A program made the position numbers and the translations under genes. Under the pieces are notes generated by a model that saw only the letters and a list, made by a program, of their open reading frames with translations, made no database searches and had not been told where the DNA came from. Below are positions 43,868 through 52,911 of a stretch of DNA of 64,000 nucleotides, piece by piece (the stretch's first letter is position 1; every line of letters begins with the position of its first letter). Origin of the DNA: Lawsonibacter asaccharolyticus (GTDB lineage: Bacteria; Bacillota; Clostridia; Oscillospirales; Oscillospiraceae); the NCBI GenBank assembly GCA_003112755.1, contig BFBT01000001.1, forward strand, positions 186,001 through 250,000. The letters are read 5' to 3'.

Positions 43868-45524
43868 CCTCGATAAACTCTTGAATACGGCGGAGCTCGT
43901 CAGCGAAACGAAATACAATGCTGATATAGCCGCCCTCGTGTATCTTGATTTGGTCTACTAATTCAATCAAAATGTCCCTTGTCAGCTTGTCGATGTTCTG
44001 ATATTGCCGGAACGCGGCTAAAAACGGGTTTTCGGTGTCAATGCCGTTTTCAAGTTCTGCCTGTTCCGCCCGGAGCTTTCCAATGACTTCCTCCAGGGCC
44101 TCGGCTTGCCGTTCATAGTCCTCTTTCATGTGCCGATAATCGGAATGGGAAATTTCACCGTCTTTCCAGTCCTGGTAAATCGCTTGTTTGTAACGGGTGA
44201 TTTTAGAAAGTTCCCGTTCCTTTTGTTCAATGGCATCCATCAATTTTTTGGACTGGCTTTTTACCAGTGGGGCCCGGTTGATCCGTTCAATGGTCTTTGT
44301 GTAATCGACAGCCAGATAAACCTGTTGCTGAATTGCATAGAGGACAGCAGCCTCCAGGCGGTCATGCTTGATGGTGTGTTTTGTGCAAGCCGTTTTCGAC
44401 TGGTCTTTATAGGTACGGCAATAGTAATACACCACATTCCCGACCTTGCTCCGGGTCATAGCCTTGCCACAGTCCGCGCATTTCAAAAAGCCGCTGAACA
44501 GATAGAGCTTTTTCTGCTGGGGCCCCGTCCGGGTGTCCCGAATAAGAAGCCGCTGTACTTTTTCAAAGGTTTCCCGGTCAATGATTGCCTCGTGGGTGTT
44601 TTCAACGATATACCACTCGTCCTCCGGGACAACTTCTTGAACGTGTACCTTGTAGCTTTTCATGCGGTAGCGGCCCTGCACCATATCCCCGCAGTACATA
44701 CGGTTTTTTAATATGGTAGTCACAGACATCGCACACCACAAGGGCGGCTTTGCAGGATCAACGCTGGGATTTTGATATTTCAGCCCCAGGCGTTCCCGCT
44801 TGTAGGCGGCGGGGCTTAATATCCCGTGTCCGTTCAGATAGCGGACAATGGCGTTTTTGCTCATACCGTCCAGGAACATATTGTAAATATCCCGGACAAC
44901 AGCGGCGGCCTCCTCGTCAATCACAAGCGCGTTTTTGTCGTTTGGGTCTTTGACGTAGCCATAAGCGGCAAAGGAGCCAATATGCTCACCGTTGCGGCGT
45001 TTCATATCAAACACCTCGCGCACCTTATCAGAGGTTTCCGCACAGTGATTTTCATTGAGAACGCCCTGGATCGGAACAGCGATGCTCCGCATATTCTGCG
45101 GCTCCTTGTAGCTGTCCAGCGGTTGATGGTACAAAGAGATAAAACGGACATTGTACCGGGGGAACCAGTCATCCAGATAATAGCCCTGATCACTGTAATT
45201 TCGGAAAGAACGAGCAAGGTCTTTCACAATCACGCAGTTTACACGCCCCCGCTTAATATCGGACAGCATCCTTTGGAAGTCCTCGCGCTCGTCATCGGTT
45301 GTGCCTGAGATACCGTCATCCACATATTCGTCAACAATGATGTATTCGTCCCCATCGTTAAACCCGGCAATATGATCTTCAATAATCTGCCGCTGGTTTG
45401 TGACGCTTTCGGACTCGTCAAGACAACGCATATCTTCTTTGGAAAGGCGGATATAGATTGCAATTCTCCATACCCTGTATTTTGGTCTTGCAGTTTCAAC
45501 AACAGCCCGGCTTCTCCGTGCCAT
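43842..45524 (-). CDS. Large serine recombinase (ICE integrase)
   Basis: The 560-aa protein has the resolvase catalytic domain with IYIRLSKED (nucleophile Ser28) and DDGISGTTDDEREDFQRML, a recombinase domain, a zinc ribbon (CADCGKAM, YYYCRTYKDQSKTAC) and a C-terminal coiled coil at KLMDAIEQKERELSKI. It would integrate and excise the ICE. The ATG at 45524 follows AAGGAGG; an ATG 7 codons upstream is less well placed. Its stop lies within about 45 nt of the presumed left end. Confidence 0.93.
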   Translation of the reverse strand: MARRSRAVVETARPKYRVWRIAIYIRLSKEDMRCLDESESVTNQRQIIEDHIAGFNDGDEYIIVDEYVDDGISGTTDDEREDFQRMLSDIKRGRVNCVIVKDLARSFRNYSDQGYYLDDWFPRYNVRFISLYHQPLDSYKEPQNMRSIAVPIQGVLNENHCAETSDKVREVFDMKRRNGEHIGSFAAYGYVKDPNDKNALVIDEEAAAVVRDIYNMFLDGMSKNAIVRYLNGHGILSPAAYKRERLGLKYQNPSVDPAKPPLWCAMSVTTILKNRMYCGDMVQGRYRMKSYKVHVQEVVPEDEWYIVENTHEAIIDRETFEKVQRLLIRDTRTGPQQKKLYLFSGFLKCADCGKAMTRSKVGNVVYYYCRTYKDQSKTACTKHTIKHDRLEAAVLYAIQQQVYLAVDYTKTIERINRAPLVKSQSKKLMDAIEQKERELSKITRYKQAIYQDWKDGEISHSDYRHMKEDYERQAEALEEVIGKLRAEQAELENGIDTENPFLAAFRQYQNIDKLTRDILIELVDQIKIHEGGYISIVFRFADELRRIQEFIEVNTHNEAV

Positions 45525-45556
45525 GATAGCCTCCTTCCCTATCACATTACATATAT

Positions 45557-45585
45557 ATTGTAACTCTGTTCGGAGCCCCCATCAA
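45557..45585 (-). promoter_or_regulatory. Promoter of the serine recombinase
   Basis: Leftward TTGATG (45585-45580), 17-bp spacer, TACAAT (45562-45557). It ends 15 bp short of IS copy A's palindrome, so the insertion spared it. Confidence 0.65.
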
Positions 45586-45699
45586 GGATGACTCCACCTC
45601 TGGACAAAGTGGTGTGCTCCCCGTCAAGTAGACAATGAAATACTTTACACTTTACGAGCGAATTTCTGCCTGTCCAGTAATATGGAGCAGACCTGGTCA

Positions 45700-46563
45700 C
45701 TACGCGGCCGACAGGCAGTCATGGACCTCCATAGGGGTCCGCACACCCAGGCCGCGCTGGAGGCGGTGGAAGTTGTAATAGGTGATGTACTCCTGGATCA
45801 TCTTGACCAACTGCTCCCGGCTGGTGAACCGCCTGCCATAGTAGCGCTCCCGCTTGAGGATGCCCCAGAAGCCCTCCATGGGGCCGTTGTCAATGCACTT
45901 TCCCACCCGGGACATACTCTGTGTAATGCCAGCTGCAGCCAGCTTGTCATGGAAGATCTGGGTAGTATAGGCGCTGCCCCGGTCGCTGTGGAGCAGAGGG
46001 TGGGCGCCGGGATTGGTCTCCAATGCCTGATCCAGAGTGCGATGGACCAAGGCAGCGTCGTTGGTGTCCCGGATGATAAAGGAGACGATCCTTCGGTCAC
46101 ACAGATCCAGGATGGCGCTCAGGTAGAGCTTGCACATGGTATTTCCCGTATAGTAGTGAAACTCCGTCACATCGGTGAGCCACTTTTCGTTGGGGCGGTC
46201 GGCGTAAAATTGGCGGTTCAGTACATTCTCTGCCAGCTGCCGGGGAGAGGATGCCACCCGAGTGCAGCCATGTGGGGCATGTTTTACCGCAGATTGAATC
46301 CCAAGGCAGCGGCAGATACGCAGCGTCCGCTTATCGTTGACTGGCGTATGGTAATACTTGTCCAAATCGTCCCGAATGCGGCGGTATCCCTTGTCCGGGC
46401 TATCCCGGTGGATCTCCTGCACCAACTGGGCGATGCGCTGATTCTCGGCGACGCGGCCCCCGGCTTTCCCGGAGCGCCACTGGTAATAGCTGGCCCGGGA
46501 GATATGCAGTGCACGGCAGGCTGGCCCCACAGGAAATCCCTCGTTTTCCGTACCATAGCGCAC
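45700..46563 (-). CDS. IS3-family transposase OrfB (DDE), copy A
   Basis: The 287-codon frame (GTG start) has the IS3 OrfB HTH_21 region (ISRASYYQWRSGK) and an rve integrase core with the acidic triad in WLTDVTEFHY, HSDRGSAY and MEGFWGILKRE. The frame continues upstream of the GTG in the -1 frame relative to OrfA, so the active enzyme is probably an OrfAB fusion made by frameshifting on the six-G run at the end of OrfA. Confidence 0.9.
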   Translation of the reverse strand: MRYGTENEGFPVGPACRALHISRASYYQWRSGKAGGRVAENQRIAQLVQEIHRDSPDKGYRRIRDDLDKYYHTPVNDKRTLRICRCLGIQSAVKHAPHGCTRVASSPRQLAENVLNRQFYADRPNEKWLTDVTEFHYYTGNTMCKLYLSAILDLCDRRIVSFIIRDTNDAALVHRTLDQALETNPGAHPLLHSDRGSAYTTQIFHDKLAAAGITQSMSRVGKCIDNGPMEGFWGILKRERYYGRRFTSREQLVKMIQEYITYYNFHRLQRGLGVRTPMEVHDCLSAA

Positions 46564-46595
46564 CGCTTCATACTGCTGTTCCTGCCGAAACTGCC

Positions 46596-47273
46596 TCAGC
46601 GATCCCCCCTTTCCAGCTCTTGCACTTTTTTTCGCAGATACAGTTCCATTTTCAGCAATTCATTCTCCTTCTTCAACCGGGCGTTCTCGATCCGCAGGGC
46701 CTCATCCCGGCTCCGGGGCGTTTGGTCCGCCAGGCGCTTGCCACGCCGGTCCTCCAATCCCGCGGGACCCAACTCCTGATACTTTTTCACCCAGCTCCGC
46801 AGCGTCTGTACGGCTACTTGGTGTGCCTGCGCCACCTCTTGGAGCGTCCGGCCGCCCTCCAGACAGGCCAGCACCGCCTCCAGCCGTTCCTCTATGGTGT
46901 GGTCGTTCCTCATGATAGTCCCTCCTCTTTCTCTCTTGGAGTTTCTCTCATGATACGCCTTTACCCAGTCCAATACCAGATTCCCGGAGCGCAAATGATA
47001 CTTTTCCGCGATGGCCATAGAACTGCCCTGACCGGACAGGTACTCCTCCGCCACTTGGCGCTTGAAGTCCTCGCTGTACTTCCGTTTGGAGCGATTCCCA
47101 TTCTCCTCCAATGCCGAAATTCCCTCCGAGCGATACCGGCTGATCCAACTCTCCATGGTGGAGTGACCCACCCCAGCTCGCCGCGCCGCCTCTCGCATCC
47201 GCAGCCGTCCTGCAAGATATTCCTCCACCAGCGAGACTTTTTCCTCAAAAGCAACTTCTTTTCGTTTGCCCAT
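46596..47273 (-). CDS. IS3-family OrfA, double helix-turn-helix, copy A
   Basis: The 225-aa protein contains two HTH_28/IS150-type domains (MREAARRAGVGHSTMESWISRY and LQEVAQAHQVAVQTLRSWVKKY) and ends in a leucine-zipper-like coil (ENARLKKENELLKMELYLRKK). It binds the IS ends. The double HTH and zipper place the element in the IS150-like branch of IS3. Confidence 0.9.
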   Translation of the reverse strand: MGKRKEVAFEEKVSLVEEYLAGRLRMREAARRAGVGHSTMESWISRYRSEGISALEENGNRSKRKYSEDFKRQVAEEYLSGQGSSMAIAEKYHLRSGNLVLDWVKAYHERNSKRERGGTIMRNDHTIEERLEAVLACLEGGRTLQEVAQAHQVAVQTLRSWVKKYQELGPAGLEDRRGKRLADQTPRSRDEALRIENARLKKENELLKMELYLRKKVQELERGDR

Positions 47274-47352
47274 CCTGTATTCACTCCCAATGTTATTTTC
47301 CTGTCTGCTTTATTGGGAGCATACCAAAGTGTCCAGAAGATAGGGGAGAGGA

Positions 47353-47613
47353 TCACAGCCCGCTTTTTTTGCGCTGGAAGAAATCAGAAAGCGCATCCTG
47401 CAAGGGCGGGGCGTTGTCCAGAAACTCTACTTTTACACCGAGATCACCCACGCGGAAACAATACGGGTTGCCCATTTCTTTCAGCATATAGGCCGCCCGG
47501 AGTTCCTGGGGAACGCTCGGATCAAGTTTCATACTGCTTATATCGGTCAGTTCGTCTTTGTTCATCTTTTGAATATTGACGCTGGAAAGCGCCGTGACAT
47601 TTAGACTGTTCAT
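47353..47613 (-). CDS. Small conserved ICE protein (DUF6870-like)
   Basis: The 86-aa protein is soluble, with the segment MNKDELTDISSMKLDPSVP and then NPYCFRVGDLGVKVEF. It resembles short accessory proteins common in Firmicute ICEs; function unknown. ATG 47613 follows AAGGAGG. It occupies most of the 405-bp spacer between IS copies A and B. Confidence 0.65.
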   Translation of the reverse strand: MNSLNVTALSSVNIQKMNKDELTDISSMKLDPSVPQELRAAYMLKEMGNPYCFRVGDLGVKVEFLDNAPPLQDALSDFFQRKKSGL

Positions 47614-47669
47614 AGAACATACGCCTCCTTCCCAATATTACTATGCGAATTTCAGTTTGTCCTATGAGA

Positions 47670-47714
47670 AAAAGCACAAGGCCAGTGCCACAAAGGGACT
47701 GGCCTTGTGCTTTT
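47670..47714. terminator. Bidirectional terminator left of IS copy B
   Basis: Perfect 17-bp arms AAAAGCACAAGGCCAGT and ACTGGCCTTGTGCTTTT with an 11-nt loop. Confidence 0.8.
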
Positions 47715-47784
47715 CATACCTCTGGACACTTTGGTATGCTCCCAATAAAGCAGACAGGAAAATAACATTGGGAGTGAATACAGG

Positions 47785-48462
47785 ATGGGCAAACGAAAAG
47801 AAGTTGCTTTTGAGGAAAAAGTCTCGCTGGTGGAGGAATATCTTGCAGGACGGCTGCGGATGCGAGAGGCGGCGCGGCGAGCTGGGGTGGGTCACTCCAC
47901 CATGGAGAGTTGGATCAGCCGGTATCGCTCGGAGGGAATTTCGGCATTGGAGGAGAATGGGAATCGCTCCAAACGGAAGTACAGCGAGGACTTCAAGCGC
48001 CAAGTGGCGGAGGAGTACCTGTCCGGTCAGGGCAGTTCTATGGCCATCGCGGAAAAGTATCATTTGCGCTCCGGGAATCTGGTATTGGACTGGGTAAAGG
48101 CGTATCATGAGAGAAACTCCAAGAGAGAAAGAGGAGGGACTATCATGAGGAACGACCACACCATAGAGGAACGGCTGGAGGCGGTGCTGGCCTGTCTGGA
48201 GGGCGGCCGGACGCTCCAAGAGGTGGCGCAGGCACACCAAGTAGCCGTACAGACGCTGCGGAGCTGGGTGAAAAAGTATCAGGAGTTGGGTCCCGCGGGA
48301 TTGGAGGACCGGCGTGGCAAGCGCCTGGCGGACCAAACGCCCCGGAGCCGGGATGAGGCCCTGCGGATCGAGAACGCCCGGTTGAAGAAGGAGAATGAAT
48401 TGCTGAAAATGGAACTGTATCTGCGAAAAAAAGTGCAAGAGCTGGAAAGGGGGGATCGCTGA
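47785..48462 (+). CDS. IS3-family OrfA, copy B
   Basis: 225 aa, identical to the copy A protein. The reading frame ends at GAA-AGG-GGG-GAT-CGC-TGA, where the G run offers a -1 slip into OrfB. Confidence 0.9.
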   Translation: MGKRKEVAFEEKVSLVEEYLAGRLRMREAARRAGVGHSTMESWISRYRSEGISALEENGNRSKRKYSEDFKRQVAEEYLSGQGSSMAIAEKYHLRSGNLVLDWVKAYHERNSKRERGGTIMRNDHTIEERLEAVLACLEGGRTLQEVAQAHQVAVQTLRSWVKKYQELGPAGLEDRRGKRLADQTPRSRDEALRIENARLKKENELLKMELYLRKKVQELERGDR

Positions 48463-48494
48463 GGCAGTTTCGGCAGGAACAGCAGTATGAAGCG

Positions 48495-49358
48495 GTGCGC
48501 TATGGTACGGAAAACGAGGGATTTCCTGTGGGGCCAGCCTGCCGTGCACTGCATATCTCCCGGGCCAGCTATTACCAGTGGCGCTCCGGGAAAGCCGGGG
48601 GCCGCGTCGCCGAGAATCAGCGCATCGCCCAGTTGGTGCAGGAGATCCACCGGGATAGCCCGGACAAGGGATACCGCCGCATTCGGGACGATTTGGACAA
48701 GTATTACCATACGCCAGTCAACGATAAGCGGACGCTGCGTATCTGCCGCTGCCTTGGGATTCAATCTGCGGTAAAACATGCCCCACATGGCTGCACTCGG
48801 GTGGCATCCTCTCCCCGGCAGCTGGCAGAGAATGTACTGAACCGCCAATTTTACGCCGACCGCCCCAACGAAAAGTGGCTCACCGATGTGACGGAGTTTC
48901 ACTACTATACGGGAAATACCATGTGCAAGCTCTACCTGAGCGCCATCCTGGATCTGTGTGACCGAAGGATCGTCTCCTTTATCATCCGGGACACCAACGA
49001 CGCTGCCTTGGTCCATCGCACTCTGGATCAGGCATTGGAGACCAATCCCGGCGCCCACCCTCTGCTCCACAGCGACCGGGGCAGCGCCTATACTACCCAG
49101 ATCTTCCATGACAAGCTGGCTGCAGCTGGCATTACACAGAGTATGTCCCGGGTGGGAAAGTGCATTGACAACGGCCCCATGGAGGGCTTCTGGGGCATCC
49201 TCAAGCGGGAGCGCTACTATGGCAGGCGGTTCACCAGCCGGGAGCAGTTGGTCAAGATGATCCAGGAGTACATCACCTATTACAACTTCCACCGCCTCCA
49301 GCGCGGCCTGGGTGTGCGGACCCCTATGGAGGTCCATGACTGCCTGTCGGCCGCGTAG
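48495..49358 (+). CDS. IS3-family transposase OrfB, copy B
   Basis: 287 aa, identical to copy A. The start shown is GTG; upstream codons (RQFRQEQQYEA) are open back to the frameshift site. Confidence 0.9.
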   Translation: MRYGTENEGFPVGPACRALHISRASYYQWRSGKAGGRVAENQRIAQLVQEIHRDSPDKGYRRIRDDLDKYYHTPVNDKRTLRICRCLGIQSAVKHAPHGCTRVASSPRQLAENVLNRQFYADRPNEKWLTDVTEFHYYTGNTMCKLYLSAILDLCDRRIVSFIIRDTNDAALVHRTLDQALETNPGAHPLLHSDRGSAYTTQIFHDKLAAAGITQSMSRVGKCIDNGPMEGFWGILKRERYYGRRFTSREQLVKMIQEYITYYNFHRLQRGLGVRTPMEVHDCLSAA

Positions 49359-49465
49359 TGACCAGGTCTGCTCCATATTACTGGACAGGCAGAAATTCGC
49401 TCGTAAAGTGTAAAGTATTTCATTGTCTACTTGACGGGGAGCACACCACTTTGTCCAGAAGTGCC

Positions 49466-49496
49466 GGGCGGCGGGATTTTCCCGCCGCCCTCTTTT
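49466..49496 (+). terminator. Terminator upstream of the relaxase
   Basis: Arms GGGCGGCGGG/CCCGCCGCCC, loop ATTTT, followed by TCTTTT. It would stop transcripts leaving IS copy B before the relaxase. Confidence 0.75.
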
Positions 49497-49538
49497 CGTC
49501 TATCTGGAGGAGGTGAGCTTACGGCCACAACGCGGTTA

Positions 49539-50942
49539 ATGACCCATCACATAAGCAAAGGGGAAACCATCGCGCAGTCCATGAAAGACCGTTTCGACTA
49601 CGGCCAAAATCCGGAGAAAACCCAGGGCGGGGAGCTCATTTCCGCCTATGAGTGCGACCACCGCACCGCCGACGCGGAGTTTCTTCTGGCAAAAGCAAAG
49701 TATAAGGCAATCACGGGCCGGGAACAGAAACGGGATGCGGATGTGCTCTGCTATCAGATCCGGCAGGCGTTCAAGCCTGGGGAAATCACCCCGGAGGAGG
49801 CAAACCGGGTGGGCTATGAAACGGCGATGCGCTGGACAAAGGGCAAACACGCCTTTTTCGTTGCCACCCATACAGACCGCCGCCACATCCATAATCACAT
49901 TTACTACAACTCCACGTCCCTGGACTGTACCCGGAAATTCCGGGACTTTTTCAGATCGGCGGCGGCCCTGCGGAAGCTCTCTGACCGGGTGTGTCTGGAG
50001 CATGACCTGTCCGTGATCCAAAACCCGAAGCTCCACAGCAAGGGCCGTTTTCTCCACTATGGGCAGTGGATCGGGGAGCGCCCGCCCTCGGCTAAACAGC
50101 GGGTGCGGCTGGCCATCGTGGAGGCACTGGGAAAACGGCCCGCCGATTTTGCCGCCTTTCTCCGGCTCATGGAGGAGTCCGGCTTTTCGGTAAAGCGTGG
50201 CCGGGGCGGTGTGATCTCGTTCCTGGCCCCTGGGCAGGAAAAGCCCACCCGCCTGCGCTCGTCCACCCTGGGCCCCGGCTTTGACCCGGAGGACATCCGG
50301 GCGGTGATTGCCGGGGAGCGCCCGATCCCGGAGCTCCCAAAGGAGGGCCCGGCTCCGGCCCGGCGCGTCGATCTCATTATCGACATCCAGGAGCGGCTGG
50401 CCCAGGGCAAGGGCCCGGCCTATGCGCGGTGGGCGAAGGTTTACAACCTCAAACAGATGGCCGCCGCGCTTCAATATCTCCGGGAGCATGGGCTTACCGA
50501 TTACGAGGCTCTTGCGGCCAGTACCGAGGCGGCGGTGGATCGCTTTCATTCCCTGGCCGGGGAGCTGCGGGACACGGAGGAGGCCCTTTCCCGCACGTCC
50601 CAGCTCATGGGGGCTGTGGTGCAGTACGCAAAGACCCGGCCTGTGTTCGACGGCTACAAGGCGGCCCGGTATTCTAAAAAATATCTGGCCCAGCACGAGG
50701 CGGAGCTGGCCGACTACCGGGCGGCAAAGGCAGCGATCAATGAGCTTTTGGACGGGGCGAAGCTCCCGAAGATGGACACGTTGAAAAAGAAGCGCCGGGA
50801 GCTTGCGGACAAGAAAAAATCTCTCTATGCTGAATACCGTAACGCCCAGGCGGATATGCGGGAGGCCGTGGCGGTCAAGGCAAACGTGGATCACCTGCTC
50901 GGCTACCCGGACGGGCGGGAAGATAAGGCCCAGGAGCGATAG
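49539..50942 (+). CDS. Relaxase / mobilization nuclease (MobP-type), canonical start codon altered
   Basis: The relaxase would nick the transfer origin and pilot the strand. The His triad HTDRRHIHNH and the N-terminal YGQNPEKTQGGELISAYECD region match ICE relaxases; the C-terminus is a charged coiled coil. Related proteins begin with Met-Ala-Thr-Thr-Arg-Leu-Met; here that position (49521) is ACG in ACGGCCACAACG, correctly spaced after GGAGGAGGTGAG. The first normal start is the ATG at 49539, seven codons in, giving 467 aa. Unlike the other transfer genes it reads rightward, between two inverted IS copies. Confidence 0.85.
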   Translation: MTHHISKGETIAQSMKDRFDYGQNPEKTQGGELISAYECDHRTADAEFLLAKAKYKAITGREQKRDADVLCYQIRQAFKPGEITPEEANRVGYETAMRWTKGKHAFFVATHTDRRHIHNHIYYNSTSLDCTRKFRDFFRSAAALRKLSDRVCLEHDLSVIQNPKLHSKGRFLHYGQWIGERPPSAKQRVRLAIVEALGKRPADFAAFLRLMEESGFSVKRGRGGVISFLAPGQEKPTRLRSSTLGPGFDPEDIRAVIAGERPIPELPKEGPAPARRVDLIIDIQERLAQGKGPAYARWAKVYNLKQMAAALQYLREHGLTDYEALAASTEAAVDRFHSLAGELRDTEEALSRTSQLMGAVVQYAKTRPVFDGYKAARYSKKYLAQHEAELADYRAAKAAINELLDGAKLPKMDTLKKKRRELADKKKSLYAEYRNAQADMREAVAVKANVDHLLGYPDGREDKAQER

Positions 50943-51067
50943 CAACGGGCCGCAGACAATAGGACTTCTGGACAAAGTGGTGTGCTCCCCGTCAAGTAGA
51001 CAATGAAATACTTTACACTTTACGAGCGAATTTCTGCCTGTCCAGTAATATGGAGCAGACCTGGTCA

Positions 51068-51931
51068 CTACGCGGCCGACAGGCAGTCATGGACCTCCAT
51101 AGGGGTCCGCACACCCAGGCCGCGCTGGAGGCGGTGGAAGTTGTAATAGGTGATGTACTCCTGGATCATCTTGACCAACTGCTCCCGGCTGGTGAACCGC
51201 CTGCCATAGTAGCGCTCCCGCTTGAGGATGCCCCAGAAGCCCTCCATGGGGCCGTTGTCAATGCACTTTCCCACCCGGGACATACTCTGTGTAATGCCAG
51301 CTGCAGCCAGCTTGTCATGGAAGATCTGGGTAGTATAGGCGCTGCCCCGGTCGCTGTGGAGCAGAGGGTGGGCGCCGGGATTGGTCTCCAATGCCTGATC
51401 CAGAGTGCGATGGACCAAGGCAGCGTCGTTGGTGTCCCGGATGATAAAGGAGACGATCCTTCGGTCACACAGATCCAGGATGGCGCTCAGGTAGAGCTTG
51501 CACATGGTATTTCCCGTATAGTAGTGAAACTCCGTCACATCGGTGAGCCACTTTTCGTTGGGGCGGTCGGCGTAAAATTGGCGGTTCAGTACATTCTCTG
51601 CCAGCTGCCGGGGAGAGGATGCCACCCGAGTGCAGCCATGTGGGGCATGTTTTACCGCAGATTGAATCCCAAGGCAGCGGCAGATACGCAGCGTCCGCTT
51701 ATCGTTGACTGGCGTATGGTAATACTTGTCCAAATCGTCCCGAATGCGGCGGTATCCCTTGTCCGGGCTATCCCGGTGGATCTCCTGCACCAACTGGGCG
51801 ATGCGCTGATTCTCGGCGACGCGGCCCCCGGCTTTCCCGGAGCGCCACTGGTAATAGCTGGCCCGGGAGATATGCAGTGCACGGCAGGCTGGCCCCACAG
51901 GAAATCCCTCGTTTTCCGTACCATAGCGCAC
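51068..51931 (-). CDS. IS3-family transposase OrfB, copy C
   Basis: 287 aa, identical to the other copies; catalytic residues intact. Confidence 0.9.
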   Translation of the reverse strand: MRYGTENEGFPVGPACRALHISRASYYQWRSGKAGGRVAENQRIAQLVQEIHRDSPDKGYRRIRDDLDKYYHTPVNDKRTLRICRCLGIQSAVKHAPHGCTRVASSPRQLAENVLNRQFYADRPNEKWLTDVTEFHYYTGNTMCKLYLSAILDLCDRRIVSFIIRDTNDAALVHRTLDQALETNPGAHPLLHSDRGSAYTTQIFHDKLAAAGITQSMSRVGKCIDNGPMEGFWGILKRERYYGRRFTSREQLVKMIQEYITYYNFHRLQRGLGVRTPMEVHDCLSAA

Positions 51932-51963
51932 CGCTTCATACTGCTGTTCCTGCCGAAACTGCC

Positions 51964-52641
51964 TCAGCGATCCCCCCTTTCCAGCTCTTGCACTTTTTTT
52001 CGCAGATACAGTTCCATTTTCAGCAATTCATTCTCCTTCTTCAACCGGGCGTTCTCGATCCGCAGGGCCTCATCCCGGCTCCGGGGCGTTTGGTCCGCCA
52101 GGCGCTTGCCACGCCGGTCCTCCAATCCCGCGGGACCCAACTCCTGATACTTTTTCACCCAGCTCCGCAGCGTCTGTACGGCTACTTGGTGTGCCTGCGC
52201 CACCTCTTGGAGCGTCCGGCCGCCCTCCAGACAGGCCAGCACCGCCTCCAGCCGTTCCTCTATGGTGTGGTCGTTCCTCATGATAGTCCCTCCTCTTTCT
52301 CTCTTGGAGTTTCTCTCATGATACGCCTTTACCCAGTCCAATACCAGATTCCCGGAGCGCAAATGATACTTTTCCGCGATGGCCATAGAACTGCCCTGAC
52401 CGGACAGGTACTCCTCCGCCACTTGGCGCTTGAAGTCCTCGCTGTACTTCCGTTTGGAGCGATTCCCATTCTCCTCCAATGCCGAAATTCCCTCCGAGCG
52501 ATACCGGCTGATCCAACTCTCCATGGTGGAGTGACCCACCCCAGCTCGCCGCGCCGCCTCTCGCATCCGCAGCCGTCCTGCAAGATATTCCTCCACCAGC
52601 GAGACTTTTTCCTCAAAAGCAACTTCTTTTCGTTTGCCCAT
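51964..52641 (-). CDS. IS3-family OrfA, copy C
   Basis: 225 aa, identical to the other copies. Confidence 0.9.
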   Translation of the reverse strand: MGKRKEVAFEEKVSLVEEYLAGRLRMREAARRAGVGHSTMESWISRYRSEGISALEENGNRSKRKYSEDFKRQVAEEYLSGQGSSMAIAEKYHLRSGNLVLDWVKAYHERNSKRERGGTIMRNDHTIEERLEAVLACLEGGRTLQEVAQAHQVAVQTLRSWVKKYQELGPAGLEDRRGKRLADQTPRSRDEALRIENARLKKENELLKMELYLRKKVQELERGDR

Positions 52642-52710
52642 CCTGTATTCACTCCCAATGTTATTTTCCTGTCTGCTTTATTGGGAGCATACCAAAGTGT
52701 CCAGAGGTCA

Positions 52711-52845
52711 TCAGCTAAACATAAAATCCTGCAAGGCGTATTTCACCCCATACAGGCGATCCAGGAGCCAGCCTCCGATAGCCAGGAGCTCAAAGTGTGA
52801 GGGGAACCAAGAGGGATGTCTCCAAATTCTCAATAAAACGAAGAG
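52711..52845 (-). pseudogene. C-terminal remnant of an ICE gene
   Basis: A minus-strand frame ends at 52711 and reads ...HFELLAIGGWLLDRLYG... followed by VKYALQDFMFS. The composition matches the GC-rich ICE genes and loses coherence near 52830, where the AT-rich cargo begins. It looks like the tail of a gene cut when the cargo arrived. No family is recognised. Confidence 0.35.
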
Positions 52846-52849
52846 AATA

Positions 52850-52878
52850 TTGACGTAAATCCAGAAAAATGGTAAAAT
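52850..52878 (+). promoter_or_regulatory. Promoter of the TIR/membrane-protein cargo
   Basis: TTGACG (52850-52855), 17-bp spacer, TAAAAT (52873-52878), then AAGGGGTG before the ATG. The cargo therefore carries its own promoter. Confidence 0.7.
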
Positions 52879-52911
52879 TATTTTAATACAATTTATAAGG
52901 GGTGATTATTC

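Larger units (their letters stand above)
45610..47326 (-). mobile_element. IS3-family insertion sequence, copy A
   Basis: The 1,717-bp element has 12-bp terminal repeats that differ at one base (TGGTGTGCTCCC at the transposase 3' end, TGGTATGCTCCC at the other) and TG...CA tips as in the IS3 family. It is flanked on both sides by AAG (45607-45609, 47327-47329), which looks like a 3-bp target duplication. Outside that are TGGACA on the left and TGTCCA on the right, with ACCTC and GAAG beyond. The palindrome arms resemble extended IS ends, so an alternative reading is a 1,735-bp IS ending TGGACA...TGTCCA. Confidence 0.88.
47732..49448 (+). mobile_element. IS3-family insertion sequence, copy B
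   Basis: Same length as copy A and in opposite orientation; the predicted proteins are identical. It is bracketed by CTT (47729-47731, 49449-49451) and then TGGACA / TGTCCA, with CCTC left and GAAG right. Flank orientation matches copy A although the IS is reversed, and the central triplet is reversed with it. Confidence 0.88.
50978..52694 (-). mobile_element. IS3-family insertion sequence, copy C
   Basis: Orientation as copy A. Bracketed by AAG (50975-50977, 52695-52697) and TGGACA / TGTCCA, with ACTTC left and GAGGT right, so the asymmetric flanks are inverted relative to copies A and B. Confidence 0.88.

Noticed and set aside
45601..47335. Treating TGGACA...TGTCCA as the IS terminal repeats (1,735-bp element without target duplication)
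   Set aside because: Kept only as an alternative: three empty TGGACA-NNN-TGTCCA sites and the TGGT...ACCA inner ends with matching triplets fit insertion into a palindrome better.
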